Of a stretch of DNA of 64,000 bases, positions 39,280 through 46,905 are shown piece by piece. The notes under the pieces are model-generated. The model was not told the origin of the DNA, searched no databases, and saw nothing but the letters and a program-made list of their open reading frames with translations. The stretch comes from Asticcacaulis sp. MM231 (lineage in GTDB: Bacteria > Pseudomonadota > Alphaproteobacteria > Caulobacterales > Caulobacteraceae), in the NCBI RefSeq assembly GCF_964186625.1, contig NZ_OZ075109.1, positions 310,001-374,000 of the forward strand, read 5' to 3'. The position numbers and the translations under genes are program-made. Positions within the stretch are counted from its first letter, which is position 1; the number at the start of each line of letters is the position of its first letter.

Positions 39280-40035
39280 ATGGCAATGACAGAAATAACA
39301 CAATCGGCGGGCCTAGAGGCTCTGACATTGAAGGGTGTTTGCGCAGGATATGGCGGCAAGGCGGTTCTGAATGGGTTGAGTCTCGGGGTGAGTGCCGGAG
39401 AAATCTATGCCCTGTTGGGGGGCAATGGCGCGGGTAAATCCACGACACTAAAGGTGCTTTTAGGGTTTCTCAAGCCGCAGTCGGGCGACGTCGTTGTGGC
39501 CGGTGAAGACATCATCGCCGATCCCGCAAAAGCGCGGTCGCGCATCGCCTATGTGCCGGAAAATGTCGCCCTATATGAGCACTTAAACGCCCGTGAAAAT
39601 CTCGCCTACCTTTTGACACTGGCAGGTGTCGACCCGGAACGCGGACGGATTGAAGAGGCCCTGGATGCTGTCGGGCTTGATCCGGCCGCACGCAAAAAAC
39701 ACTTAAGCGGCTATTCCAAGGGTATGCGGCAAAAGGTGGCGATTGCCCTGGCTGTCGCGCGCGATGTGCCTGTCCTCCTGCTGGATGAGCCCACCTCAGG
39801 ACTCGATCCGCTCGCCATCTCTGAATTCCATAATCTGCTGGATGTTTTGCGTGGAAAGGGCACGGCGATATTGATGGTCACCCATGACCTCCTGGGGGCG
39901 ACACAGGTCGCTGACCGCATCGGCTTTTTGAAGTTGGGCCGCATGATCACCGTGGAGCAAAAGTCTGACATGACCGGCTTCGATATCAACGCACTGTACC
40001 TGGCCTATCAATCTGTCGAGGTGCAAGCCGCATGA
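39280..40035 (+). CDS. ABC transporter ATP-binding protein
   Basis: A 251-aa nucleotide-binding subunit of an ABC-2-type exporter. Walker A is GGNGAGKSTT, the signature HLSGYSKGMRQKVAIALAVA, Walker B VLLLDEPTSGLDP, and the H loop MVTHD. It overlaps the first permease gene by 4 bp. The closest analogues are NosF-like and DUF3526-associated systems. The operon is divergent from a TonB receptor, a pairing that recurs in sphingomonads and Caulobacterales, with an unknown cargo. Confidence 0.9.
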   Translation: MAMTEITQSAGLEALTLKGVCAGYGGKAVLNGLSLGVSAGEIYALLGGNGAGKSTTLKVLLGFLKPQSGDVVVAGEDIIADPAKARSRIAYVPENVALYEHLNARENLAYLLTLAGVDPERGRIEEALDAVGLDPAARKKHLSGYSKGMRQKVAIALAVARDVPVLLLDEPTSGLDPLAISEFHNLLDVLRGKGTAILMVTHDLLGATQVADRIGFLKLGRMITVEQKSDMTGFDINALYLAYQSVEVQAA

Positions 40036-41462
40036 AAATTCTTGTCTCTGTCGCGCTAAATGAAGCGCGCGCACTCTGGCGCAACAAAACGGCCGTCATC
40101 AGTGCAGGTTTGTTTCTGGCCTTGAGCTTGATCGCGGCACTCAATGCTTATGATCAATACCAATATACTCAGACTCTGCGTCAGACCTATCAGTCCGCTG
40201 CCAACCAGGCTTTTGATGCACAACCCGATCGTCACCCACACCGTATGGTGCATTACGGGCATTTCGTTTTCAGGCCGCTCAATCCGATGGCGGCCTTCGA
40301 CCCCGGTATTGATGCCTATACTGGACACATGCTCTATCTGGAGGGGCATCGTCAAAACAGCGCCAACTTTTCTGATACGCGCCAGAACACCTCGCTAATG
40401 CGCTTTGGACAGTTGACGCCAGCGTTTAGCCTTCAGGTCCTGGCGCCGCTATTGCTTGTATTTTTAGGCTTTGGGATGCTGGCGCGGGAGCACGAAAGCG
40501 GCACGCTTGCGCTTTGTCTCACCCAGGGTGTCAGAGGTGCACAGCTTTTCTGGGGCAAGGCTCTGTGCCTTATCGGTGTGGCCGGACTTATCCTGTTGCC
40601 ATCGCTGGCGACGGTCAGCTTTCTGGCCGGACGGGCGGGTATAGGCGTGGCGCTCACCGCTTCGATCATTTCGGGATATGTGTTGTACCTCCTGATCTGG
40701 TCCGGGGGCATTCTTGTGGTGTCGGGCCTGGCGCGCAAAAGCCGCGACGCGCTTCTGATTCTTATGGGCGTATGGGCATTTGTATGCGTGTTCGTGCCGC
40801 GTATCGCGCCTGATTTCATTGCGCACTCGCGCCCGTTGTTGACGCAGATGGAAACCGATATTCGCATTCACAAAGAGCTTAAGGCCATGGGAGACAGCCA
40901 CGACCCCAATGATCCCTATTTCAATGCGTTCAAAGCCAGAGTGCTGAAATCTTACGGGGTGACACGCGTCGAGGATTTGCCGGTCAATTATAAGGGCCTG
41001 TTGGCGGTCGAGGGGGAGGCAATGACCAGCGGTCTGTTCAAGGCCTATACACAGCGCAATTTCAATCAGCAGGAGGCCCAGATGCGGATGATGGATGCCG
41101 TTGGCTGGCTATCACCGGTTATTGCCGTTCAGCGCGTATCCATGAGTGCGTCCGGCACGGATCTGACGGCCTATCACGCCTTCCTAAATCAAGGCGAAGC
41201 CTACCGCTTCGGGCTGGTGCAAAACCTGAACCAACTTCAGGCGCAAGCCCTGACCTATGCCGACGATACGAATAAAGCCAAAGAAAACAGAATCTCGCAC
41301 AGCCATTGGCAGGCCTATCCTGATTTTAACTATATTCCGCCGGCAGAGTCCGCCCGGTTAAACCTCAGCCTGCCGGCCTTAGGTATTTTGGCCTTGTGGT
41401 TACTTGTGGTTTTTGCCCTTGGCCAGATGGTGGCGGCGCGTCAGACGAGGGCTTTGGCATGA
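40032..41462 (+). CDS. ABC-2-type permease, DUF3526-like (first of two)
   Basis: A 476-aa membrane protein: TM1 near AVISAGLFLALSLIAALNAY, a large extracytoplasmic domain (about residues 40-130), four to five central helices, a second soluble stretch (about 260-440) and a C-terminal helix LGILALWLLVVFALGQMV. LAREHESGTLALCLTQGV is typical of NosY/DUF3526 permeases. It is coupled by ATGA overlaps to both neighbours. With the second permease it forms a heterodimer (inference). Confidence 0.82.
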   Translation: MKILVSVALNEARALWRNKTAVISAGLFLALSLIAALNAYDQYQYTQTLRQTYQSAANQAFDAQPDRHPHRMVHYGHFVFRPLNPMAAFDPGIDAYTGHMLYLEGHRQNSANFSDTRQNTSLMRFGQLTPAFSLQVLAPLLLVFLGFGMLAREHESGTLALCLTQGVRGAQLFWGKALCLIGVAGLILLPSLATVSFLAGRAGIGVALTASIISGYVLYLLIWSGGILVVSGLARKSRDALLILMGVWAFVCVFVPRIAPDFIAHSRPLLTQMETDIRIHKELKAMGDSHDPNDPYFNAFKARVLKSYGVTRVEDLPVNYKGLLAVEGEAMTSGLFKAYTQRNFNQQEAQMRMMDAVGWLSPVIAVQRVSMSASGTDLTAYHAFLNQGEAYRFGLVQNLNQLQAQALTYADDTNKAKENRISHSHWQAYPDFNYIPPAESARLNLSLPALGILALWLLVVFALGQMVAARQTRALA

Positions 41463-42814
41463 ATGCGCTTAAATTTGAATGGACATTGCTTACGCGGTCA
41501 AAGCCGACGCTGATAGCGGTCATAATCCTCAGCCTGTTGTCGATTTTCGCGGTCGGACGCGGCCTCACCGAAGTGGGCCGTCAGAGCGCGGTGATCTCTC
41601 ATCTTGAGAGCCTGCAAAAAAGCGACATGGCCGATTTGGCCAAGGCCTACGGCCCCGAAGGCGATGCGGGTTATGTCGCCTACTATAGCTTCTTTCATAC
41701 CTTTGATCCGCCTTCGAACCTCGCCTTTGCAGCCCTCGGGCAACGTGATGTCCTGCCCTATAATCTGAGAGTGAGGGCACTTGGCCTACAGGCTCAGCTT
41801 TACGAAGGCGATATTTTCAATCCGGAACTGGCCTTGCCGGGACGCTTTGATCTCAGCTTTGTCCTCATCTATCTGGCACCACTATTCCTGGTCGTGCTGT
41901 TGCATGATCTGGTGTCGCATGAAGCTGAAACCGGACGTCTAAATCTGTTGCGCGCCTCGCCGAAAGTTGGCGGAGGCTTCTGGGCGCGACGGGCAGGGCT
42001 CCGGGGCATGTTGATCTGGGCGGCCGTGGCGGTCCCCTTCATGGCGGGCGCGATGATCGCCCAGGCGCCCTTTATTGCAACTTTGGAGGTGCTGGGGCTC
42101 ATGGCGCTCTATGTTGCGTTCTGGACGGGGCTTTGTCTGGTGACTTCAGCGTTTGGTTTAGGATCCCGACTCAATACGCTGGCTCTGCTCAGTCAGTGGA
42201 TGGTTCTGGTTCTGATCGCGCCGGTCGTGGCTCACATTGCCATCAGCCGCGCTGTTCCCGTGCCTCAGGGTGTCGATATCGTGCTGAAACAACGCCAATC
42301 GGTGCATGGGGCGTGGGAAGTCCCCAAAGTTCTGACTATGGAGCGCTTTTTTCAGACCCACCCCGAATGGAAGAACACGCCACCGCTGGGTGAAGCCTTT
42401 GAGTGGAAATGGTACTTCGCCTTTCATCAACTCGGTGACGAAACCGTATCGTCCGATGTTCAGGCCTATCGAGACAGCATCGAACGGCGTCAGGATTATG
42501 CGCAAGGGGTTGGCTTTTTCCTCCCGTCAGTGGGAACTCAACTTATGTTGGAACGGCTCGCCGACACCGATATCAAACGTTATCTGGGATATCAGCAGCA
42601 GGTAGCGGACTTTCATACGGCTCTAAGGCACTTTTATTACCCCTATATCTTTAACAAGGTCGCGTTCCATGAGACTGAGTTTGCTAAGGCGCCTCGGTTC
42701 GAGGCCAAGCCCCATTCCAGTGGCGGCGGAATTCTGGGACTTGTGGCCCTGCTAGGCCTGACAGCGCTCATCTGGTGGGCGGGTCTTCGGCTATTGCGCC
42801 AAAGGCTGGGTTAG
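41459..42814 (+). CDS. ABC-2-type permease, DUF3526-like (second of two)
   Basis: A 451-aa paralogue of the preceding permease, started at ATG 41459 inside the previous stop (ATGA). The layout is the same: TM1 in TLIAVIILSLLSIFAVG, a soluble domain, then VSHEAETGRLNLLRASP, which aligns with the EHESGTLALCL segment of its neighbour, central helices, a second soluble stretch and a last helix (GLVALLGLTALIWWAG). No downstream gene continues the operon. Confidence 0.82.
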   Translation: MNALKFEWTLLTRSKPTLIAVIILSLLSIFAVGRGLTEVGRQSAVISHLESLQKSDMADLAKAYGPEGDAGYVAYYSFFHTFDPPSNLAFAALGQRDVLPYNLRVRALGLQAQLYEGDIFNPELALPGRFDLSFVLIYLAPLFLVVLLHDLVSHEAETGRLNLLRASPKVGGGFWARRAGLRGMLIWAAVAVPFMAGAMIAQAPFIATLEVLGLMALYVAFWTGLCLVTSAFGLGSRLNTLALLSQWMVLVLIAPVVAHIAISRAVPVPQGVDIVLKQRQSVHGAWEVPKVLTMERFFQTHPEWKNTPPLGEAFEWKWYFAFHQLGDETVSSDVQAYRDSIERRQDYAQGVGFFLPSVGTQLMLERLADTDIKRYLGYQQQVADFHTALRHFYYPYIFNKVAFHETEFAKAPRFEAKPHSSGGGILGLVALLGLTALIWWAGLRLLRQRLG

Positions 42815-43032
42815 ACAATGCGAAGCCATGCGAGCAAGGGCCAATAGCTACGCCAACAGTATTTTGCTTCCCGCGCTCTTTGAGCGCGCGACACATCGTG
42901 ACATTTGCGTTCGCTTCGTGACGGCCAATGTCCAGCGGTGTAGTTCTACATCTGTTTGGGACGTAGTGGAAGCCACATCCGCTTCAATCCTTTTGGGGAA
43001 CGCATGCGCTCTGCCAGATGTGAGACTAGGCT

Positions 43033-44256
43033 TTAGTCGTGTTGCAAGTCACTAACCGGCACTTGCAACACGAACTCGCCCGACCTTTGAAAATGCAGAA
43101 CGACCGTTTCCTTCGATCCTGCAACCAGTCTGTGCTTCGTGCCGGTCAGCATAAGGTGCGTGCCCATGGGGTCGAGGCGTATATGGCCGTGAGGTGGAAT
43201 AACGAGCCCCTGATCAAGGTCTTCCATCGTCATCACATTGCCCTGCATCTTCATCCTGTGGAAGGTCACGCGGTCAGCGCAGATGCAATCGGCCGATAGC
43301 AGAGTATCTTCGTTCGGTCCGGAATTGACGATGTTGAGGTACAGAGTTGAGGTCGGGACATTGCCCAGCGAGGCGCGCATCATATAGTTACGGACGGTCA
43401 GGTCTCTCAAGCGAACCGTTGGGGCCAGATCGTTCGATACCATCACCTTGCGATCGGGCATAGACACGGTGGTCATGCAGGCGACGACCAGCGCAATGGC
43501 CACCATAATAGAAAGCTCGACCTTTATAGCCAGGCGAAAACGGTGGACCGCCGTGACCTCGGTATCGAGCTTAGGCGTCAGTACGACCTTATTGAGGGTC
43601 GCGAGGGCTAGCAGGACAGCGACGAGGCACAGCTTGAGCAGCAGCCAGCGCACATAGTCGCCGCTGAAATCTATATCCGTACCCAACAGACCGATGACAA
43701 TCACCAGACCCGCCATTAGTATGCCCGCGACCCCGAACAGGGCCTGGCGGCTGAACCTTCTGATGACGAGAGCCGGAGGCTTCGCACTGTTCAGATTGAG
43801 CAGGGTCCAAAGACCGCCCACCCACCAGGCGGCAAGCAACACATGAACGCCTGCCACCAAGCCCCAGGCCGCGCCGTGCGCCGCAGAATGGCCGGCGATG
43901 CCAAAGCCCGAGATCAGGCCTAGGCCAGCGATGAGGGCCAGCCACCTTTGTACGGGTACACAGGCTAACAGGATCGCGCTGAGGGTCTGGACTATGAGGC
44001 CGATCCCGACCGGCTCTTCATAGATGGCACTAAGCGTCGGCATGTTGAATCCGCCACCCAGCCGCAGGAACAACAGAAACAGACTGGCGAGACTTGCACC
44101 AGCAGACATAAGGGCCGCGTGGCGGATGATCATTTCGAGACCACCCGAGAGGCTTGTCCGCAGCGTCATCGCGCTGAACACTGTCCCGGCAGCCGTCAGG
44201 GTGGCTGCGTAGAGGACGGCCTTGGCCAGAATGGCGAGGACGGTTTCCACCGTCAT
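43033..44256 (-). CDS. CopD membrane domain fused to a PCuAC-type copper chaperone domain
   Basis: A 407-aa two-domain protein. Residues 1-265 are CopD-like with about eight transmembrane helices (GHSAAHGAAWGLVAGVHVLLAAWWVGGLWTL carries conserved His/Trp). The C-terminal part (about 280-400) is an extracytoplasmic PCuAC domain: AYxxV-like LYLNIVNSGPNEDTLLSA, Met/His ligands in FHRMKMQGNVMTM and in DPMGTHLMLTG, the H(M)-x10-M-x21-HxM Cu(I) site. CopD moves copper across the inner membrane and PCuAC delivers Cu(I) to oxidase assembly. A single chain with both is unusual. It is the last gene of the mbnP-mbnH-copC operon, coupled by ATGA to copC. Confidence 0.85.
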   Translation of the reverse strand: MTVETVLAILAKAVLYAATLTAAGTVFSAMTLRTSLSGGLEMIIRHAALMSAGASLASLFLLFLRLGGGFNMPTLSAIYEEPVGIGLIVQTLSAILLACVPVQRWLALIAGLGLISGFGIAGHSAAHGAAWGLVAGVHVLLAAWWVGGLWTLLNLNSAKPPALVIRRFSRQALFGVAGILMAGLVIVIGLLGTDIDFSGDYVRWLLLKLCLVAVLLALATLNKVVLTPKLDTEVTAVHRFRLAIKVELSIMVAIALVVACMTTVSMPDRKVMVSNDLAPTVRLRDLTVRNYMMRASLGNVPTSTLYLNIVNSGPNEDTLLSADCICADRVTFHRMKMQGNVMTMEDLDQGLVIPPHGHIRLDPMGTHLMLTGTKHRLVAGSKETVVLHFQRSGEFVLQVPVSDLQHD

Positions 44257-44603
44257 GAATGCGGGCGAATGACGACGAGGATTGTGCCTTCCATCACGTG
44301 CCCATCTTCGGACAGGGCTTTCCAGCGCAGCTCATTTCGCCCGGCGGGCAGGTTGGGCGCCTGGACGGTAAAGCTATCGGACTTGCCGGTTGGCGCGAAC
44401 GGTAAGCGCTTTGACTTGGATCCATTGACATCACGGATCTGGGTCAGCCGGACGGGGCTTGCGAAGGTCAGGGCAATAGAAGGCGGCGACTGCTCAAGGA
44501 TCGCGCCGCTTTCGGGCACCGAACCTGTTAAGGCGGTATGCGCACCTACGCTTAGAGGAAGTGCAGCGAGTGCGGCGGAGAGGACGAGGGCGCTGAACTT
44601 CAT
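44253..44603 (-). CDS. copC: Periplasmic copper-binding protein CopC
   Basis: A 116-aa exported protein started at ATG 44603 (MKFSALVLSAALAALPLSVGA). The mature form begins with the Cu(II) ligand His (AHTALTGSVPESGAIL), followed by SPPSIALTFASPV and the C-terminal ligand segment SEDGHVMEGTILVVIRPHS. This is the short single-Cu(II)-site CopC type. CopC hands copper to CopD, whose gene follows with a 4-bp overlap. It is coupled upstream to mbnH in the same way. Confidence 0.9.
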   Translation of the reverse strand: MKFSALVLSAALAALPLSVGAHTALTGSVPESGAILEQSPPSIALTFASPVRLTQIRDVNGSKSKRLPFAPTGKSDSFTVQAPNLPAGRNELRWKALSEDGHVMEGTILVVIRPHS

Positions 44604-45784
44604 GGTATCTTCCTTTGGGGTTTGGGCCACGGGTCTGAAAAACGCGGATCCGTCAGGACGGCATCGTCGGTAAGAGAATTGAGAAACGCCTTGAGGTCAT
44701 CGCGCTCGGAGGGCGTGAGGGTAAAGCCCGAGATGAACGAACTCTTGAGCGGATTGTTCTTGCCGACGCCCGCATTAGGGCCATTTTGAATCGTGCGCCC
44801 ACCGGCGGCATAGTGATCGATGACGTCGTCAAGGGTCTTGGCGGAACCGTCGTGGAAATAGGGCGCGGTCACAGCGACGTTGCGCAAGCTGGGGGTTCGC
44901 ATGCGGCCCATATCATCGTCGCGGCCCGTGATCTCACGAATGCCGGTATTGTCGGCCGGATAGCCGCCCTTGCCATCCATGTTGTAGAGCCCGGTATTAT
45001 GAAATGCCGAGGTGCCCATTGGATTGCGGGCATGGCGTTCGGAGTCGGTGAAGTTGAGACCATTGTGGCAATGGTGGCATTCCAGACGCTCACCGAAGAA
45101 CAGGGCCTCGCCGCGCAAGGCGGCATCCGACATGACGGTCATGTCATTGTCATAGCGATAGCGGTCGTAGGGGGAGCGGAAGGACACGATGGAGCGCTCA
45201 AATGCGGCAAGCGCCCGGGTAAGAGTCGCCAGTGAGATGTCGCCCTTGGCTTCGGGAAAGGCGGCCCTGAACAACTTCGGGTACATAGGCTCCGCTTTCA
45301 GGCGGGTGATCATCTCGTCTTCGTGCTTGTCGATGCCAAGCTCCGGCGGCGTCACATTGGTCAGGGGCACCAGAGCTTGTTGTTCAGCGGTGTGCAGAAG
45401 CGGATTTGACCAGGTCAGGGCCGGAAAATAGGCGGCATTGACCAGCGGCATGGCATTGCGCGGGGTATGTTGGCCCGTCACCCCGATCGAAGTCGGACGT
45501 CCATCGGTAAAGGCCTTCGACTGAATATGGCAGGAGGCGCACGACAGGGTGCCGTCGACCGACAGCCGCGTATCGTAAAACAGGTAGCGCCCAAGTTCGA
45601 CCTTGGCCTTGGTCGTCGGATTGCCTTTCGGCTCCAGAGGCTGCGGCGCCCAGGCCGGTAGATGGAAGTCGAACTTGCTCACCACGAAGTCGCCCAACTC
45701 GGACAACTTCGCCGAGGCGCCGGTGGCCTTTATCCCGAGAATCGCAAAGGCAGCCAGGTACAGGGCGAGCGTGAAGCGCTTCAT
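44600..45784 (-). CDS. mbnH: Di-heme MauG-type enzyme MbnH
   Basis: A 394-aa periplasmic di-heme protein with a signal peptide and two CxxCH sites, CASCH (residues 82-86) and CHHCH (236-240), in the cytochrome-c-peroxidase/MauG fold; RTPSLRNVAVTAPYFHDGSAKTLDDV is characteristic. Directly after mbnP, it fits MbnH, which in methanotrophs converts a Trp of MbnP to kynurenine to create a copper site. Without mbnP beside it I would call it only a di-heme peroxidase. It is separated from mbnP by 3 bp and overlaps copC by ATGA. Confidence 0.87.
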   Translation of the reverse strand: MKRFTLALYLAAFAILGIKATGASAKLSELGDFVVSKFDFHLPAWAPQPLEPKGNPTTKAKVELGRYLFYDTRLSVDGTLSCASCHIQSKAFTDGRPTSIGVTGQHTPRNAMPLVNAAYFPALTWSNPLLHTAEQQALVPLTNVTPPELGIDKHEDEMITRLKAEPMYPKLFRAAFPEAKGDISLATLTRALAAFERSIVSFRSPYDRYRYDNDMTVMSDAALRGEALFFGERLECHHCHNGLNFTDSERHARNPMGTSAFHNTGLYNMDGKGGYPADNTGIREITGRDDDMGRMRTPSLRNVAVTAPYFHDGSAKTLDDVIDHYAAGGRTIQNGPNAGVGKNNPLKSSFISGFTLTPSERDDLKAFLNSLTDDAVLTDPRFSDPWPKPQRKIP

Positions 45785-45787
45785 CGC

Positions 45788-46642
45788 TTATCTGACGGAG
45801 ACGAAATGCTGACCGGCGGACGGCTTGCCACGGAAGGGCAGGCCAAAGCGGTCCATAATGGCGATGCAGTCGTCATCATCCTCGAACGCCATGCATCCCG
45901 GTGCGCTTTGCGGCGCGTTGGCGGTGATGTCCGTCTGAGCAAGCAGATCACCCAGGTCGAACACAACGACATGGGTGCGCGCCTCGAAACTGGAGAGACG
46001 GTACTCAGGCCGATTGGGGTTGCTGCACGCCACTGTGGGCGCTGTGGTGATCGCTCCTGCGCCGCAGCCTGTGCTGCCGAGATGGATCGAGAAACCGCTG
46101 GCTGTCGCCGTCTTGCCGGGCGCCGGCGAGGTCGCCAGATCGATGGTGGTGAACTTGAAGCCGATGCGCCAGGGCCAGGCGGTTGCCGGCACGTTCAGCG
46201 GCGCAGGCGCCAGCGTCGGATCCTGATGGTTGATGTCGAAGGGGACGCCGACCTCGAAAACGAGACCCTTATAGTTGGCCTTGGGTGCTTCGAGGGTAAC
46301 CTTGGTGTGCAAGGCGCTGTTGCCGTTGCAGTTGCCGGTGCCGTCCTCAAAATCGATCAAGGCGACCTTATTGTCCTGCCAGACGCCGTCGGCCACCAGT
46401 TTGGCGGGTACTTCGCGGCCCTGATCGTCAATCCAGCGCAAGGCGGACACGAAAATACGGAAGTCCTGAAGCTTGAGCGTTGCGCCGGTCGAACCGACAT
46501 TGTCATAGGCCGTGCCACAGTGCAGGGGCTGTCCATTGACCGCGGCAGCGAAATTGATGTCGACCGTCTTGGGTTTTGCAAGCGCGTGTGGCGCCAGCAA
46601 ACACACGGTGGCCGAGAGCAGTGTTGCCAGTTGCTTGCGCAT
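45788..46642 (-). CDS. mbnP: MbnP-family copper-binding protein
   Basis: A 284-aa periplasmic protein, started at ATG 46642 (MRKQLATLLSATVC) because a signal peptide follows. Family features are DFRIFVSALRWIDDQGREVP, DGVWQDNKVALIDFEDGTGNC, the conserved Trp pair in TAWPWRIGFKF (the region modified by MbnH) and a Cys-containing tail (STGCGAG, SAPGCMAF). MbnP binds copper after oxidative modification by MbnH. It is the first gene of a tight four-gene operon, with a perfect 19-bp dyad 69 bp upstream. No methanobactin precursor gene is visible in the leader. Confidence 0.87.
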   Translation of the reverse strand: MRKQLATLLSATVCLLAPHALAKPKTVDINFAAAVNGQPLHCGTAYDNVGSTGATLKLQDFRIFVSALRWIDDQGREVPAKLVADGVWQDNKVALIDFEDGTGNCNGNSALHTKVTLEAPKANYKGLVFEVGVPFDINHQDPTLAPAPLNVPATAWPWRIGFKFTTIDLATSPAPGKTATASGFSIHLGSTGCGAGAITTAPTVACSNPNRPEYRLSSFEARTHVVVFDLGDLLAQTDITANAPQSAPGCMAFEDDDDCIAIMDRFGLPFRGKPSAGQHFVSVR

Positions 46643-46710
46643 GTGGACCTCATAATTATTTTCTTCGGGACTAGACGGATCTGTTATGCCGCATCGAGAG
46701 GCCTTGTTCA

Positions 46711-46729
46711 CTTGGACACTTTGTCCAAG
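46711..46729. promoter_or_regulatory. Copper-island dyad, copy 1 (upstream of mbnP)
   Basis: CTTGGACACTTTGTCCAAG, a perfect 8-3-8 palindrome centred 78 bp before the mbnP start codon. It is the best copy of the motif repeated through 46.7-60.4 kb and is the reference for the other copies. Likely bound by one or more of the RegA-like regulators of the island (inference). Confidence 0.8.
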
Positions 46730-46810
46730 GGGGCATGATCATTATCTCAGTGATTTTACACGAGGTGATCTTCTGGCTGCGTTTGAGCAGAAAACCTTGC
46801 CGATGCCTTT

Positions 46811-46905
46811 AGAGCGTGTTCCGATCTGATTGGATCAGATCGGCGCTAATTTTATGTTTTGACGCGCTTTCCGAAAAGTGCGTCACACTTTTCGGAAAGC
46901 GCTCT
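46811..46905. repeat. Compound palindromic (REP-like) element
   Basis: Two strong hairpins side by side: CCGATCTGAT-TGG-ATCAGATCGG at 46821-46843, and a 17-bp-arm hairpin at 46864-46880 / 46886-46902 (GCGCTTTCCGAAAAGTG and its complement, 5-nt loop). The unit is bounded by AGAGCG at 46811 and CGCTCT at 46900-46905. Similar GCGCTTTCCGAAAAGTG palindromes are dispersed repeats in many Alphaproteobacteria. It abuts the stop codon of the TonB receptor gene and probably also works as its transcript end. Confidence 0.75.

Noticed and set aside
45662..46738. 358-codon plus-strand frame across mbnP
   Set aside because: Antisense to mbnP, whose family motifs and operon context are clear.
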